Positions 8,340 through 16,906 of a DNA stretch of 64,000 bases are shown here, piece after piece. The stretch covers positions 1 through 64,000 of the forward strand of contig NZ_FOFO01000014.1 of assembly GCF_900110965.1 (NCBI RefSeq). The letters are read 5' to 3'. Both the position numbers and the translations under genes were made by a program. The first letter of the stretch is position 1, and each line of letters starts with the position of its first letter. The notes below the pieces were generated by a model, which saw only the letters and a list, made by a program, of their open reading frames with translations, had not been told where the DNA came from and ran no database searches. Source of the DNA: Ectothiorhodospira magna. Its GTDB lineage: Bacteria > Pseudomonadota > Gammaproteobacteria > Ectothiorhodospirales > Ectothiorhodospiraceae.

Positions 8340-10124
8340 ATGTCCCGCATCCCACAAACCTTTATTGATGAACTGCTGGCCCGGGCCGACATCGTCGAAC
8401 TGGTGAGCAGCCGTGTTCCCCTGAAAAAACAGGGCCGGGAATACACCGCCTGCTGCCCCTTTCATGCAGAAAAAACCCCGTCCTTCTACGTCACTCCCCA
8501 AAAGCAGTTCTATCACTGTTTTGGCTGTGGCGCTCACGGTACTGCCATCGGCTTTTTGATGGCCCATGACAACATGAATTTTGTCGAGGCCATCGAGGAA
8601 CTGGCCCATCGCACTGGCATGGAAGTCCCCAGGGAACATGGGCCGGGCCGCCGGGAGATGGCGCAGCAGCAGCGCCTGCTGGCCGCCCAGGAAGCAGCGG
8701 CCCGGTTCTTCACTGACAACCTGCGCCGCCATCCGGCAGCAATGGACTATCTTCGCCAGCGGGGGGTCAACGAAGCCATGATCCAGACATACGGCCTGGG
8801 ATTTGCCCCCGATGGCCGGGATCATCTGATCCGCGCCCTGTCGGACCAGTTTCAGCCCCAGGAGCTGGTCACTGCCGGTCTGGCCGGGCAACGTGACATG
8901 GCACCACCCTATGACCGTTTTCGGGGCCGGATCATGTTTCCCATTCGGAATCACCGGGGCCAGGTGACCGGATTCGGGGGGCGGCTGCTGGAACCGGGAG
9001 AACCCAAATACCTCAACACCCCGGAAACGCCAGTGTTCCACAAGCGCCATCTCCTCTATGGCCTGTATGAAGCCCGCAAGGCGGCGCCTCGACTGGAAGA
9101 ACTGCTGGTGGTGGAAGGTTATCTGGATGTCATCGCCCTGGCTCAGTTTGGTCTGCCCAATGCCGTGGCCACCCTGGGCACCGCCACCAACCGGGATCAC
9201 CTGGAACGCATGTTCCGGGTGGTGTCCCGATTGGTATTCTGTTTTGATGGGGACCGGGCGGGGCGGGAAGCGGCCTGGCGGGCCCTGGAACAGGCCCTGC
9301 CACTGATGCGGGATGGGCGCCAGATTCGCGTGCTGTTTCTGCCCGATGGGGATGACCCGGACACGCTGGTGCGGCGAGCGGGTGCCGATGCCCTGATCCA
9401 GCACATGGATCAGGCCCAGCCCCTGTCGGATATGTTCATGGATGGACTCCGGCAACGCTACGACATCACCAGCCGGGAAGGCCGTGCTGCCCTGGGTGCT
9501 CAGGCCCAACGGCTGCTTCGGGACATGCCTGGGGGGTTGCTGCGTGCCCAGCTGATCAATGAACTGGCCCGGCTCACCCAGGTCTCCCCGGAGCAGATGG
9601 CCCAGGGACTGGAATCGGACTTGCCCCCTGCCACCCCCGCCCCTCGATCAGTGGCGGCCATGCCCCTGCCGTCGCGGCAACAGCGGCTGGTGCTCACCCC
9701 GGTACGTCTGGCCCTGTCGGTGATTCTGGATCAGCCGGCACTGGCTCAGGAAGTGGGGGATACCCACTGGCTGCGGGAACTGGACACCCCCGGTGTTCAG
9801 GTGCTGGTACAGGTGCTTGAAACCCTGGCACAACACCCCCATCTCACAACAGCGGGGATACTGGAGCGCTGGCGCGACAGCGAAACTGGCCCCCATCTAC
9901 TAAAATTGGCCCAGTGGCGGTCACCCGACGATACACCAGAGGCTGCGCCCAGACTGCTGCGGGATGCGCTGGCCAGTCTGCGGCGAAAGCATGTGGAACA
10001 ACGAACCACCGCCCTGCTGCACAAGGCTGACCAGGCATCTCTGACCGACCATGAAAAGGCTGAACTCAAGGCATTACTGTCCAGTCGATCAACCATCGCG
10101 CCCTTGACTGACGGACCAAATTAA
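8340..10124 (+). CDS. dnaG: DNA primase
   Basis: DnaG makes RNA primers at the replication fork. The N-terminal zinc ribbon is visible (CPFH followed by YHCFGCG), then the RNA polymerase basic domain (YGLGFAPDG, GFGGRLLEPGEPKYLNTPETPVFHK), the TOPRIM centre (VVEGYLDVIAL and FDGDRAGREA) and a divergent C-terminal helicase-binding region. The product is about 594 residues, near the family norm. The ATG at 8340 gives the family start MSRIPQTFIDELL; ATG at 8334 and GTG at 8319 are in frame. In many gammaproteobacteria rpsU precedes dnaG, but here the aroKB-dgt-damX run does. Confidence 0.95.
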   Translation: MSRIPQTFIDELLARADIVELVSSRVPLKKQGREYTACCPFHAEKTPSFYVTPQKQFYHCFGCGAHGTAIGFLMAHDNMNFVEAIEELAHRTGMEVPREHGPGRREMAQQQRLLAAQEAAARFFTDNLRRHPAAMDYLRQRGVNEAMIQTYGLGFAPDGRDHLIRALSDQFQPQELVTAGLAGQRDMAPPYDRFRGRIMFPIRNHRGQVTGFGGRLLEPGEPKYLNTPETPVFHKRHLLYGLYEARKAAPRLEELLVVEGYLDVIALAQFGLPNAVATLGTATNRDHLERMFRVVSRLVFCFDGDRAGREAAWRALEQALPLMRDGRQIRVLFLPDGDDPDTLVRRAGADALIQHMDQAQPLSDMFMDGLRQRYDITSREGRAALGAQAQRLLRDMPGGLLRAQLINELARLTQVSPEQMAQGLESDLPPATPAPRSVAAMPLPSRQQRLVLTPVRLALSVILDQPALAQEVGDTHWLRELDTPGVQVLVQVLETLAQHPHLTTAGILERWRDSETGPHLLKLAQWRSPDDTPEAAPRLLRDALASLRRKHVEQRTTALLHKADQASLTDHEKAELKALLSSRSTIAPLTDGPN

Positions 10125-10142
10125 TGGCACCCGGAAAAAATA

Positions 10143-10151
10143 TGTTATAAT
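10143..10151 (+). promoter_or_regulatory. Extended -10 promoter for rpoD
   Basis: TGTTATAAT is a consensus extended -10 element (TG, one base, TATAAT), about 60 bases before the rpoD start. The -35 position is not a good match, as is usual for extended -10 promoters. It would allow rpoD to be transcribed separately from dnaG. Confidence 0.6.
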
Positions 10152-10210
10152 TGACCGTTTAAGTCCCGTCCAGAGCCTTCCCGGTTTGCGCACCGTTTGA
10201 GCAGGTTTTT

Positions 10211-12082
10211 ATGAATCACGAAGAACAGCAATCCCGCCTGAAGGAACTCATCGCCAAGGGCAAGGAACAGGGCTTCCTGACCTATGCCGAGGTGAACGAT
10301 CACCTGCCGGATACCATCGTCGATCCTGAACAGATCGAAGACATCATTGCCATGATCAATGACATGGGCATTACTGTCCATGAACAGGCACCAGATTCCG
10401 ACAGTCTGATCCTTTCCGACAGTTCTGTATCCACTGATGATGACGCAGCCGAGGAAGCCGCTGCTGCCCTGGCCTCTGTGGATGGTGAGTTTGGCCGTAC
10501 CACCGACCCTGTGCGCATGTACATGCGGGAAATGGGTACGGTGGAACTGCTGACCCGTGAAGGCGAGATCCAGATTGCCAAGCGCATCGAGGACGGACTG
10601 TCCCAGGTGCTGTTTGCCCTGGCCCATTACCCCAAGTCCATCGCCTCCCTGCTGGCCGAGTGGGACAAGGTAGAAGCGGGGGAGAGCCGGCTCACCGATG
10701 TGGTGGTCAGTTTTATTGATCCCAATGCAGAAGAAATCGCCGCAGTATCCCTGCCCAAGGAAGAAACCCCGACGATAAAAACGGCCACCGATGATAGGGA
10801 CGAAGGTGATGAGTCCGAGGGGGACGAGGATGACGAGGACGACGAGGAATCTGCCGCCCCTGAGGATACCGGTCCTGACCCGGAAGAGGCCCGCATCCGC
10901 TTTACCCACCTGAGAACCCTGTACGAAAAGGCCATCAGCCACGCCGGTGCCGACAAGCGGGAGGCATACCGTCAGGCCAGGGAAGACATGGCCCGTTATT
11001 TCATGGAGTTCAAACTGGTTCCCCGGTTGGTGGATCAGCTCACCACCGATCTGCACGACATGGTGGAACGGATCCGCACCCAGGAGCGGACCATCATGCG
11101 CCTGTGTGTGGACACCTGTCAGATGCCACGGCGGGAGTTTATCGGCACGTTCCCGGAGAATGAAACCAACCTGGCCTGGCTGGAAGGCTGTCTCAAGGGC
11201 AAGTCAAACAAATACAAGGAACAGCTGGCCCAGCACCAGGAAGAGATCCTGCGTATTCAGAAACGTCTGGTGGCCATTGAAGAAGAGTCCAGTCTCACCA
11301 TTGGCGAGATCAAGGACATCAACCGCCGCATGTCCATTGGCGAGGCCAAGGCCCGTCGTGCCAAGAAGGAAATGGTGGAAGCCAACCTGCGGCTGGTGAT
11401 CTCCATTGCCAAGAAATACACCAATCGTGGCCTGCAGTTCCTGGACCTGATTCAGGAAGGCAATATCGGCTTGATGAAGGCGGTGGACAAGTTTGAATAC
11501 CGTCGTGGCTACAAATTCTCCACCTATGCCACCTGGTGGATTCGTCAGGCCATCACCCGCTCCATTGCAGATCAGGCCCGTACCATCCGTATTCCGGTGC
11601 ACATGATCGAGACCATCAACAAACTCAACCGGATCAGCCGGCAGATGTTGCAGGAGATGGGTCGGGAAGCCACCCCGGAAGAGCTGTCCCAGCGTATGGA
11701 GATGCCGGAGGACAAGGTGCGCAAGGTGCTCAAGATTGCCAAGGAGCCCATCTCCATGGAGACGCCCATCGGTGACGACGAGGACTCCCACCTGGGGGAT
11801 TTCATCGAGGACGTGAACGTGCAGTCCCCGATTGAATCTGCCACCCGGGAAAGTCTGTCGGAAACCACCCGCGAGGTTCTGGCCAGTCTGACCCCACGGG
11901 AAGCCAAGGTGCTGCGTATGCGTTTTGGCATCGACATGAACACCGATCACACTCTGGAAGAGGTGGGCAAGCAGTTTGACGTTACCCGCGAGCGTATTCG
12001 CCAGATCGAGGCCAAGGCCCTGCGCAAGCTGCGTCACCCCTCCCGTTCAGAGATGCTGCGCAGCTTCCTGGATCTGGAATAA
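10211..12082 (+). CDS. rpoD: RNA polymerase primary sigma factor RpoD
   Basis: The 623-residue sigma-70 has region 1.1 at the N-terminus ([26 protein letters not shown]), region 1.2 ([21 protein letters not shown]), a non-conserved region with a strongly acidic stretch near residues 197-216, the core-binding and -10-recognition region 2 ([20 protein letters not shown]) and the region 4.2 helix-turn-helix ([20 protein letters not shown]) that reads the -35 element. It follows dnaG and has its own promoter. The tRNA gene behind it is the conserved E. coli rpoD-ileX neighbour. Confidence 0.97.
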   Translation: MNHEEQQSRLKELIAKGKEQGFLTYAEVNDHLPDTIVDPEQIEDIIAMINDMGITVHEQAPDSDSLILSDSSVSTDDDAAEEAAAALASVDGEFGRTTDPVRMYMREMGTVELLTREGEIQIAKRIEDGLSQVLFALAHYPKSIASLLAEWDKVEAGESRLTDVVVSFIDPNAEEIAAVSLPKEETPTIKTATDDRDEGDESEGDEDDEDDEESAAPEDTGPDPEEARIRFTHLRTLYEKAISHAGADKREAYRQAREDMARYFMEFKLVPRLVDQLTTDLHDMVERIRTQERTIMRLCVDTCQMPRREFIGTFPENETNLAWLEGCLKGKSNKYKEQLAQHQEEILRIQKRLVAIEEESSLTIGEIKDINRRMSIGEAKARRAKKEMVEANLRLVISIAKKYTNRGLQFLDLIQEGNIGLMKAVDKFEYRRGYKFSTYATWWIRQAITRSIADQARTIRIPVHMIETINKLNRISRQMLQEMGREATPEELSQRMEMPEDKVRKVLKIAKEPISMETPIGDDEDSHLGDFIEDVNVQSPIESATRESLSETTREVLASLTPREAKVLRMRFGIDMNTDHTLEEVGKQFDVTRERIRQIEAKALRKLRHPSRSEMLRSFLDLE

Positions 12083-12090
12083 GCCATCTG

Positions 12091-12170
12091 GTTTGCCGGC
12101 ATGTTGGTTCCCCATTGGCGTCTTTAACCGTGAGGTGCACCTTCTGCCGGCAAACACGGCTTTTTGCACA
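12091..12170 (+). terminator. Candidate rpoD terminator
   Basis: GTTTGCCGGC is repeated as its exact complement GCCGGCAAAC 45 bases later, just before ACGGCTTTTTG. The long loop makes it less than ideal, but the inverted repeat followed by T residues directly after rpoD suggests transcription ends here. I see no gene in the rest of 12083-12245. Confidence 0.4.
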
Positions 12171-12245
12171 GGCCAAAGCCCAAGGATACGCTTCCCCTGT
12201 CATCCAATCTCTTGTATCTTTCCCTATCCTGATTTTCTCCCCCTT

Positions 12246-12322
<77 letters not shown>

Positions 12323-12784
12323 ATCAAATCAGTCACTTACGCCACCATCCCGGTCCCGGTCATTCCCGCGTTATGGTGCTGGGCACCACTGGGGCACCTA
12401 AGCGGAACAATTCGGGCATGGGTGGACGGGGCGGGCACCCTGCTGGTGCTGGCCCAGGTGGGCGGCGCTCCCGGTCCCTGATCCCGCTCCTGGTGCGGTC
12501 CTGGGCTGGGTATCTGCCGAATCCTGACCCGCGTGTCGGTGTCGCTCTCCTTGCAATTGCTGGGCCACGCGAAAATTCAGGCGTTCAGAATCAACGGCTT
12601 GCGATTTGATGGCATATGGATTGCTTGCTGGAATGGATTTTGCAGCCATGCAGGAATCATTCCACCATGCAATTGCTGGGCCAGCACCAGCACCAGCACA
12701 AAACCCGCCACGGGCGCGGGTCTGGCGCTTTTTTATAAGGGGGAATAATCCTGCTCCACGCGGGTGCGGGTGCGGCGCTGGAGG
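12323..12784. other. Non-coding left end of the island
   Basis: No convincing gene is present on either strand. The stretch holds an 18-bp sequence (gggcaccactggggcacc at 12381) repeated in the same orientation near the right end at 20770, a 15-bp direct repeat (gcaattgctgggcca at 12553 and 12669), and an inverted repeat TGGAATG/CATTCCA around 12630-12664. The 18-mer pair, one near each att site, suits integrase or excisionase arm sites; this is inference. Confidence 0.55.
12706..12734 (+). terminator. Candidate Rho-independent terminator before the hairpin array
   Basis: CGCCA and TGGCG form a short stem around a GC-rich loop and are followed by C and six T residues. The stem is only 5 bp. 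If active, it would block plus-strand transcription entering the array from the tRNA side. Confidence 0.35.
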
Positions 12785-13631
12785 CAATGTGTCAATTGGC
12801 ACATTGGTGCCCCCACGGGTGCGGGTGATCCGATAGCGTTGAGAGCAATGTCCCAGCTGGGACATTGGTCGGCCCCACGCGGGCGCGGGTGATCCGCTAG
12901 AGCTAATGGCGCTATTAGCACCATTAGGTTCCATACTTAGCGGCGCCTTCCCCGGAGCTAATCCTTACATTGTCAGGATTAGGTTCCCTCTTTCCCTTTC
13001 CGGCCATTCGGATTATTCGCGCTCTCCACGCGGGCGCGGGTGATCCGGGAGGAAAACAATGTTAACGATGTAAACATTGATCGGCCCCACGGGTGCGCGG
13101 GTGATCCGCTAGAACTAATGATGCTATTAGCATCATTAGTTCCTTCTTTCCCTTTCCGCCCATTCGGATTGTTCGCGCTCCCAGGCGGGCGCGGGTGCGG
13201 CCCAGGATGTAGGCTTTGCTGTTGCTGCCTATCTTCCGGGGGGAATCAATGTTGCCATTGGCATCATTGTTTTCCCTTCTCGCGTTTCGGTTCCCCTCCG
13301 GCGGCCCATCTTCCGGCTAGACCTAATGGTGATAAAATCACCATTAGCTTTCCTCCGGCTAGAATCAATGCTGCTATTAGCATCATTGTTTTCCCCCTTT
13401 CTCGCGTTTCGGCTCCCCGAGTTAATGGTGATAAAATCACCATTGTTTTCCTCCGGCTAGACCTAATGTTTACATTGTTAACATTAGGTTCCTCCTCCTT
13501 TGCCTTGCCGCTCGGATTGTTCGCGCTCCCAGGCGGCGCCTTCCCCTGAACTAATCCTTATATTCTCAGGATTAGCTTCCTCCCTTCTCGCGTTTCGGTT
13601 CCCCGAGTTAATGGTGACGTTGTCACCATTG
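12785..13631. repeat. Array of 13 hairpins with varied self-complementary stems
   Basis: Thirteen palindromes of 22-25 bases occur at about 12785, 12846, 12903, 12958, 13057, 13115, 13247, 13323, 13366, 13423, 13463, 13551 and 13609. Nearly all begin (CT)AATG and end CATT(AG); two use AATC and GATT. The inner arms differ from copy to copy yet stay complementary, for example GGTGAT with ATCACC, GATGC with GCATC, and ATCCT with AGGAT. Loops are about 3 bases. The unit at 13057 is nearly the reverse complement of the one at 13463. Between hairpins, a few linker modules recur: a GC-rich CACGCGGGCGCGGGTGATCC type, a CATTCGGATTGTTCGCGCTC type, a CTTCTCGCGTTTCGGTTCCCC type and TTCCTCCGGCTAGA. No protein-coding frame is credible. 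Confidence 0.85.
12984..13604 (+). repeat. Two further linker modules of the hairpin array
   Basis: A pyrimidine-rich module ending in ATTCGGATTGTTCGCGCTCC or a close variant lies at about 12984-13027, 13140-13182 and 13488-13530. A second module (CTTCTCGCGTTTCGG then TTCCCC or CTCCCC) lies at about 13270-13296, 13389-13418 and 13576-13604. A short TTCCTCCGGCTAGA, or close variant, precedes the hairpins at 13323, 13366 and 13463. Confidence 0.75.
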
Positions 13632-13811
13632 TTTTCCTCCATCGGCCCCACGGGCGCGGGTGCCAAGCGGTTGTTTTTTATAGGTTGTTCCATCTAGGAA
13701 TCTGCCCCACGCGGCGCCAGACCCTTGACCAAACCTTGACACTCCCCAGCCCGGAACCTCCAGACCCTTGGGTGAACCTTGGTATTCCCCGGCCCGGCTG
13801 GTGCCGGAAGC
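13632..13811. other. Spacer between the hairpin array and the Mor-like gene
   Basis: I see no gene here. It contains one more GC-rich linker copy, a T6 run (13674-13679) followed by ATAGG that echoes the T6-ATAAGG at 12729, and two similar segments (cagacccttg at 13719 and 13761) forming an imperfect direct repeat. Confidence 0.5.
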
Positions 13812-14135
13812 CTACCCGTCGCCAGCCCGAAGGATTCGCCGGATCTGTCTATCGGTCAGCCCATGAGCACGGGCTAGATCATTGCGGCGAGCACCAGCGG
13901 CGGCCTCTTCCCGTATCTGCGCATTGCGGGCAGCCAGGCGGCGATGGTGCCCCTTGGGGATGGCCACGGCCTCCCCTCCAGCCAGGGCGCATAGCTGCCG
14001 GGCGTCGTCGCTGCCGAGGGCGTCCACCAGGGAGGGCGTGGGGGTCATGGGTATGCGGCATGTGGTGCCTCCAAACCGCTCTTGAACCTTGGAGGCCAGG
14101 GCGGGCCCTACGGTATCTCGGAACTCGCGGAACAT
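13812..14135 (-). CDS. Mor-like transcription activator
   Basis: The 107-residue protein ends in a helix-turn-helix (RRNDLARAHGLTDRQIRRILR) and contains a central GGEAVAIPKGHHRRLAARNAQIREE segment; both are characteristic of the Mor/Mga-like phage middle-gene activator family. Mor proteins dimerise, bind promoters lacking a good -35 and recruit RNA polymerase. It is the last gene of the leftward chain and directly borders the hairpin array. The start at 14135 was chosen because the residues upstream in the same frame have shadow-like composition. Its target promoters are not evident. Confidence 0.6.
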   Translation of the reverse strand: MFREFRDTVGPALASKVQERFGGTTCRIPMTPTPSLVDALGSDDARQLCALAGGEAVAIPKGHHRRLAARNAQIREEAAAGARRNDLARAHGLTDRQIRRILRAGDG

Positions 14136-14172
14136 GGCTGGCGGCCTCACAGTGAGGGGACAGCATATTTTA

Positions 14173-14289
14173 CTAGGGCGCGCCGTCCTGGTCGTCGTGC
14201 CAGTCGAGGGCATCCCGGTCGGCGGCCACGCTGATCCCCAGGGCGGCGGCCACCTCCCGCAACGTCGATTGCCGGTCTGGAGCGGGCAT
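14173..14289 (-). CDS. 38-residue acidic small protein
   Basis: The reading frame starts 3 bases after the RuvC-like gene stops and encodes MPAPDRQSTLREVAAALGIS followed by an Asp-rich tail (DWHDDQDG). Codon use is like its neighbours, with mostly G or C in third positions. The TLREVAAALGIS stretch could be the first helices of a small HTH, but the protein is too short to be sure. No family is recognised. Confidence 0.45.
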   Translation of the reverse strand: MPAPDRQSTLREVAAALGISVAADRDALDWHDDQDGAP

Positions 14290-14292
14290 GAT

Positions 14293-14796
14293 TCAGGCGG
14301 CCTCGGACGCCATGCCGTACCGGGCCAGCAGCAGGGCATCCGCCATGTTGTGGTCCCGCTTGCGGCTCAGGTCGATGCCAGGGTGTAGCCGTGCGGCGAT
14401 GGTCCGGCTCATGCCCTTGTCGCTGCCGCTGGGCACCCCTGCGGCCTTCTTCCACGCGGTGGGCGGCACCAGCACCATCGGGATGCCGAGGGCCGCCAGA
14501 ACCCCGCAGATTGCCCCGGCGGTGTGTCCCAGGCTGAACACACTGGCCACTCCCTGCCCCGGGCGGCTGGCCACTTGCTCCACCACTGCCAGGCGCACGT
14601 CCCCGGCAATCGGGCGCAGCAGGTGAGTCAACCCGGCGGGGTCCAGCTCCCGGCGTACCCGGCCACCCCCTCGGGCCACGGTGGGCAAGTCCTCCAGCAG
14701 CTCCACGCGGTGATGAGGGTCCAGGGCGGCCACGGCCCCGGTCAGGCCTGGATCAATCCCCAGCACCAGCCGGGGGCGGTAATCGTTTGCGTTCAT
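14293..14796 (-). CDS. RuvC-like Holliday junction resolvase, phage type
   Basis: The 167-residue product begins with the RNase H-fold motif LVLGIDPGLTGAVAALD, the first catalytic Asp being in GIDPG. A central VVEQVASR segment supplies the likely Glu, and the C-terminal RDHNMADALLLARYG holds the closing His/Asp pair seen in RuvC-like phage resolvases. It would cleave branched DNA during replication or recombination of the island. ATG at 14796 overlaps the stop of the preceding gene (ATGA). The 38-codon gene follows at once. Confidence 0.75.
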   Translation of the reverse strand: MNANDYRPRLVLGIDPGLTGAVAALDPHHRVELLEDLPTVARGGGRVRRELDPAGLTHLLRPIAGDVRLAVVEQVASRPGQGVASVFSLGHTAGAICGVLAALGIPMVLVPPTAWKKAAGVPSGSDKGMSRTIAARLHPGIDLSRKRDHNMADALLLARYGMASEAA

Positions 14797-15377
14797 CGGT
14801 CGGTGGCCTCCATCAGCCAAAGGTTAGCGGCCCGGCGGCCTACGTTGCCGCGCTTGTGCTCCACGGGCTCAGCGTCGGCGGCCTCCAGCCAGGCGCGGCG
14901 GTATCCCCTCAGCAGCCGGTCCCGGTCACTGCGGCCCTGGGTGCGGGCGGCGATGAATCGGTGGTCCTCATGCAGCAGAGGCAGGCCATCCAGCGGCCCC
15001 GGCTTCGGCTTCCGGTCGGTGTCCAGCACCAGCGGGCAGGCATCACCGGGAATGACGAATCCTTGTTCCAGGGCATCGGCCACCACCAGGCGCACCCACG
15101 CCATCGGCCTGGCGACGAAGTCCGGCCAATCGTCCGGGTCCGAGTACCAGGCCAGGGCGCTGTCCACGTCCGCTCCCAGCTCCCGGCAGGCGGCGATGAT
15201 CTTGGTCTGGGCCGCTTCCCGGTGGTCGGCGGCATCGCGTGGAATCGGTTTTTTTTCAGATTCGCCTTGTCTCGGTACCGACAAAACCGACAGAACCACC
15301 CTTTTGTCAGTTTTGGCAGTACCGACTTTAGGCGTTTCCAGTTTTTTTAATGCCTGCAGCCTATCGGCAAACCCCAT
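14793..15377 (-). CDS. Island protein of unknown function, 194 residues
   Basis: The start overlaps the stop of the DUF3987 gene (TGATG) and the stop overlaps the RuvC-like start, so the three are translated as a unit. The N-terminal 55 residues are Lys/Thr-rich and look disordered. The middle has IIAACRELGADVDSALAWYSDPDDWPDF and the C-terminus has Arg-rich helices (RDRLLRGYRRAWLEA). I recognise no domain. Its place between a primase-like and a resolvase-like gene suggests a replication accessory role, as inference only. Confidence 0.6.
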   Translation of the reverse strand: MGFADRLQALKKLETPKVGTAKTDKRVVLSVLSVPRQGESEKKPIPRDAADHREAAQTKIIAACRELGADVDSALAWYSDPDDWPDFVARPMAWVRLVVADALEQGFVIPGDACPLVLDTDRKPKPGPLDGLPLLHEDHRFIAARTQGRSDRDRLLRGYRRAWLEAADAEPVEHKRGNVGRRAANLWLMEATDR

Positions 15378-16906
15378 CACGCACCCCCTGCCAGCTTGGG
15401 ATGGATGAGCCATTCCGTTGTGGGCCTGCCCCCGGTTTCCACGGTCACGGATCGCACCCTGCCCAGATCCTCCAGGTACTCCAGTGCGTCACGGGTTCCC
15501 GCTCGATCCAGCAGCCGCCACCCCTGCCGGTACACGTCGCGCTCACGGAACGGGCTGGGCAAGTCCCCCTTGCGTATGCGCTTGTCCAGCTCACGGGCGG
15601 CGTGCTTGGCCGGGTCCATCGCCGGTGAATAGATCCGGCGGGCGTGCTCCTCCAGGAAGTCACACCAGGTGAGCGCCATCAGCAGGGCGTGATCCGATAC
15701 CGGCCCGCCGCTGGGGCAGTCCACCAGGTGGAACAGCAGGGCCAGACTCGGGACCAGGGAACGCTGCTTGGAGATTGCGGACTCGAAAGCGGGATGTTCC
15801 TCCCCTCGGCGGATGCGGTCCTCCAGGTCCACGCGCCACGAAACGAAACGCTCATAGGCGGCGGCCTCGAACCGAAGGAACGGCATCCCGCCTTCATCCT
15901 GCCCGGCCCCCAGCGCGACAGGGTCGATGGTGTCCAGGCGCTCAAATGCCTGCCTGGCCCTGGCCTTGGCATCCCTGTCCGGCCATCGATCCACGTCCCG
16001 ATATTCCGACGGCATATCCGGCCACACCAGCAGCTGAAAACGCTGGATCAAACCATCATCCCCGGCCCCGCCATCAATGGCGGATCTCATGTAGTCGAGC
16101 AGGCGGCCGGGCTGGATGCCTCCCAGGATGGATACGCAGACGGATTCAATGTCGATGGTCCCCCGTCCAATGCGGTCATAGGTGAACCCCCCGTTTCCGT
16201 TCCACGATTCCAGGTAGAAGGCGCGGCTTCCCTCCCGGCCTTCCCGCTCCAGATCCTTGAGCCACCCGGTCAGCTCATCACGGAAGATCAGCACCCCTCG
16301 GGGGTTGGATGACAGCAGCTCCCCGAGCGCCTCCACGGTGGAATCCGAAGTGATGTACCGCCGACGCTGGGGGGACTCTCCGCTACATGCGGCGGCAGCC
16401 TGGGCCAGCTCCATGGCCTCCTGCCGGTTTCCCTTCTTCATCGCCGCTTCGATGGCCTTTTTTGTTGCCTTGGCCCCGGCTTCATCCAGCTGGGCCTGGA
16501 TCTCGTAATCCTGCTGGGCCTGCTCATAATCTTGCCGGGCTGCAGCTTCAAGGCCCTGCAGCAGCTTCATGGACTCGGAGAGCGCCGGGGATTTCATCAG
16601 GCCGGGACGGCCTACGATGGCGCCCCACAGATTCGGAACCACAGTCCAGTCATCGCGCAACCGGGGGCGGATTCCGATCTGCCTGCCGACCACGGATGAC
16701 AGGGCCACCACACCCCCTACGGCCGGATATTCCAGGGGGCATTGCATCCGCTCCGCAATGTCCGCCAGCCACGGGCGCAGAGCCTCCGGCAGCATGGCCT
16801 GATCCATGGCGGGGACGGGCGGCAAGCCATCCGGCAGCGGCTGGGGTTCTGGCCAGTCGGGGGCGGCTTCCCGCCTCGGGATATCAATAACGATGTCACG
16901 CGGCAT
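15377..16906 (-). CDS. DUF3987 (YfjI-type) primase/helicase-like protein
   Basis: This is the largest gene of the island (509 residues). It shows the DUF3987 pattern: LEYPAVGGVVALSSVVGRQIGIRPR, an atypical P-loop GRPGLMKSPAL near residue 99, a long charged coiled region (about 115-175), VLIFRDELTGWL as the Walker B-like strand, and SVCVSILGGIQPGRL as a sensor segment. DUF3987 proteins in satellites and plasmids are linked to replication initiation, often with a separate primase domain, which is not visible here. It overlaps the genes on both sides. Confidence 0.75.
   Translation of the reverse strand: MPRDIVIDIPRREAAPDWPEPQPLPDGLPPVPAMDQAMLPEALRPWLADIAERMQCPLEYPAVGGVVALSSVVGRQIGIRPRLRDDWTVVPNLWGAIVGRPGLMKSPALSESMKLLQGLEAAARQDYEQAQQDYEIQAQLDEAGAKATKKAIEAAMKKGNRQEAMELAQAAAACSGESPQRRRYITSDSTVEALGELLSSNPRGVLIFRDELTGWLKDLEREGREGSRAFYLESWNGNGGFTYDRIGRGTIDIESVCVSILGGIQPGRLLDYMRSAIDGGAGDDGLIQRFQLLVWPDMPSEYRDVDRWPDRDAKARARQAFERLDTIDPVALGAGQDEGGMPFLRFEAAAYERFVSWRVDLEDRIRRGEEHPAFESAISKQRSLVPSLALLFHLVDCPSGGPVSDHALLMALTWCDFLEEHARRIYSPAMDPAKHAARELDKRIRKGDLPSPFRERDVYRQGWRLLDRAGTRDALEYLEDLGRVRSVTVETGGRPTTEWLIHPKLAGGA

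Larger units (their letters stand above)
12708..13664 (+). repeat. GC-rich linker repeat, about nine copies
   Basis: Variants of CCACGCGGGCGCGGGTGATC occur near 12708, 12756, 12811, 12873, 13025, 13085, 13181 and 13645, with a shorter form at 13706. Several end in ATCCGCTAG directly before a hairpin of the array. The copies are unevenly spaced and interrupted by other linker types, so this is not a simple tandem repeat. Confidence 0.75.

Noticed and set aside
7756-8355. 199-codon minus-strand frame opposite the damX Pro-Ala tract
   Set aside because: Arises from the repetitive PAPAPA codons read backwards.
12398-12934. 178-codon minus-strand frame in the left end of the island
   Set aside because: Composition is low-complexity and follows the GC-rich linkers; no family resemblance.
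13040-13549. 169-codon plus-strand frame across the hairpin array
   Set aside because: Its translation is a string of repeats made by the array itself (PLGLFALPGG-like and GDKITI units), it has no ribosome site, and it runs through linkers and palindromes.
12785-13631. CRISPR array
   Set aside because: No constant repeat with regular spacing and no cas genes; the palindromes themselves vary and the linkers are shared.
12785-13631. Integron cassette attC sites
   Set aside because: No integron integrase, no cassette genes, and the outer bases are AATG/CATT, not the RYYYAAC/GTTRRRY pair.
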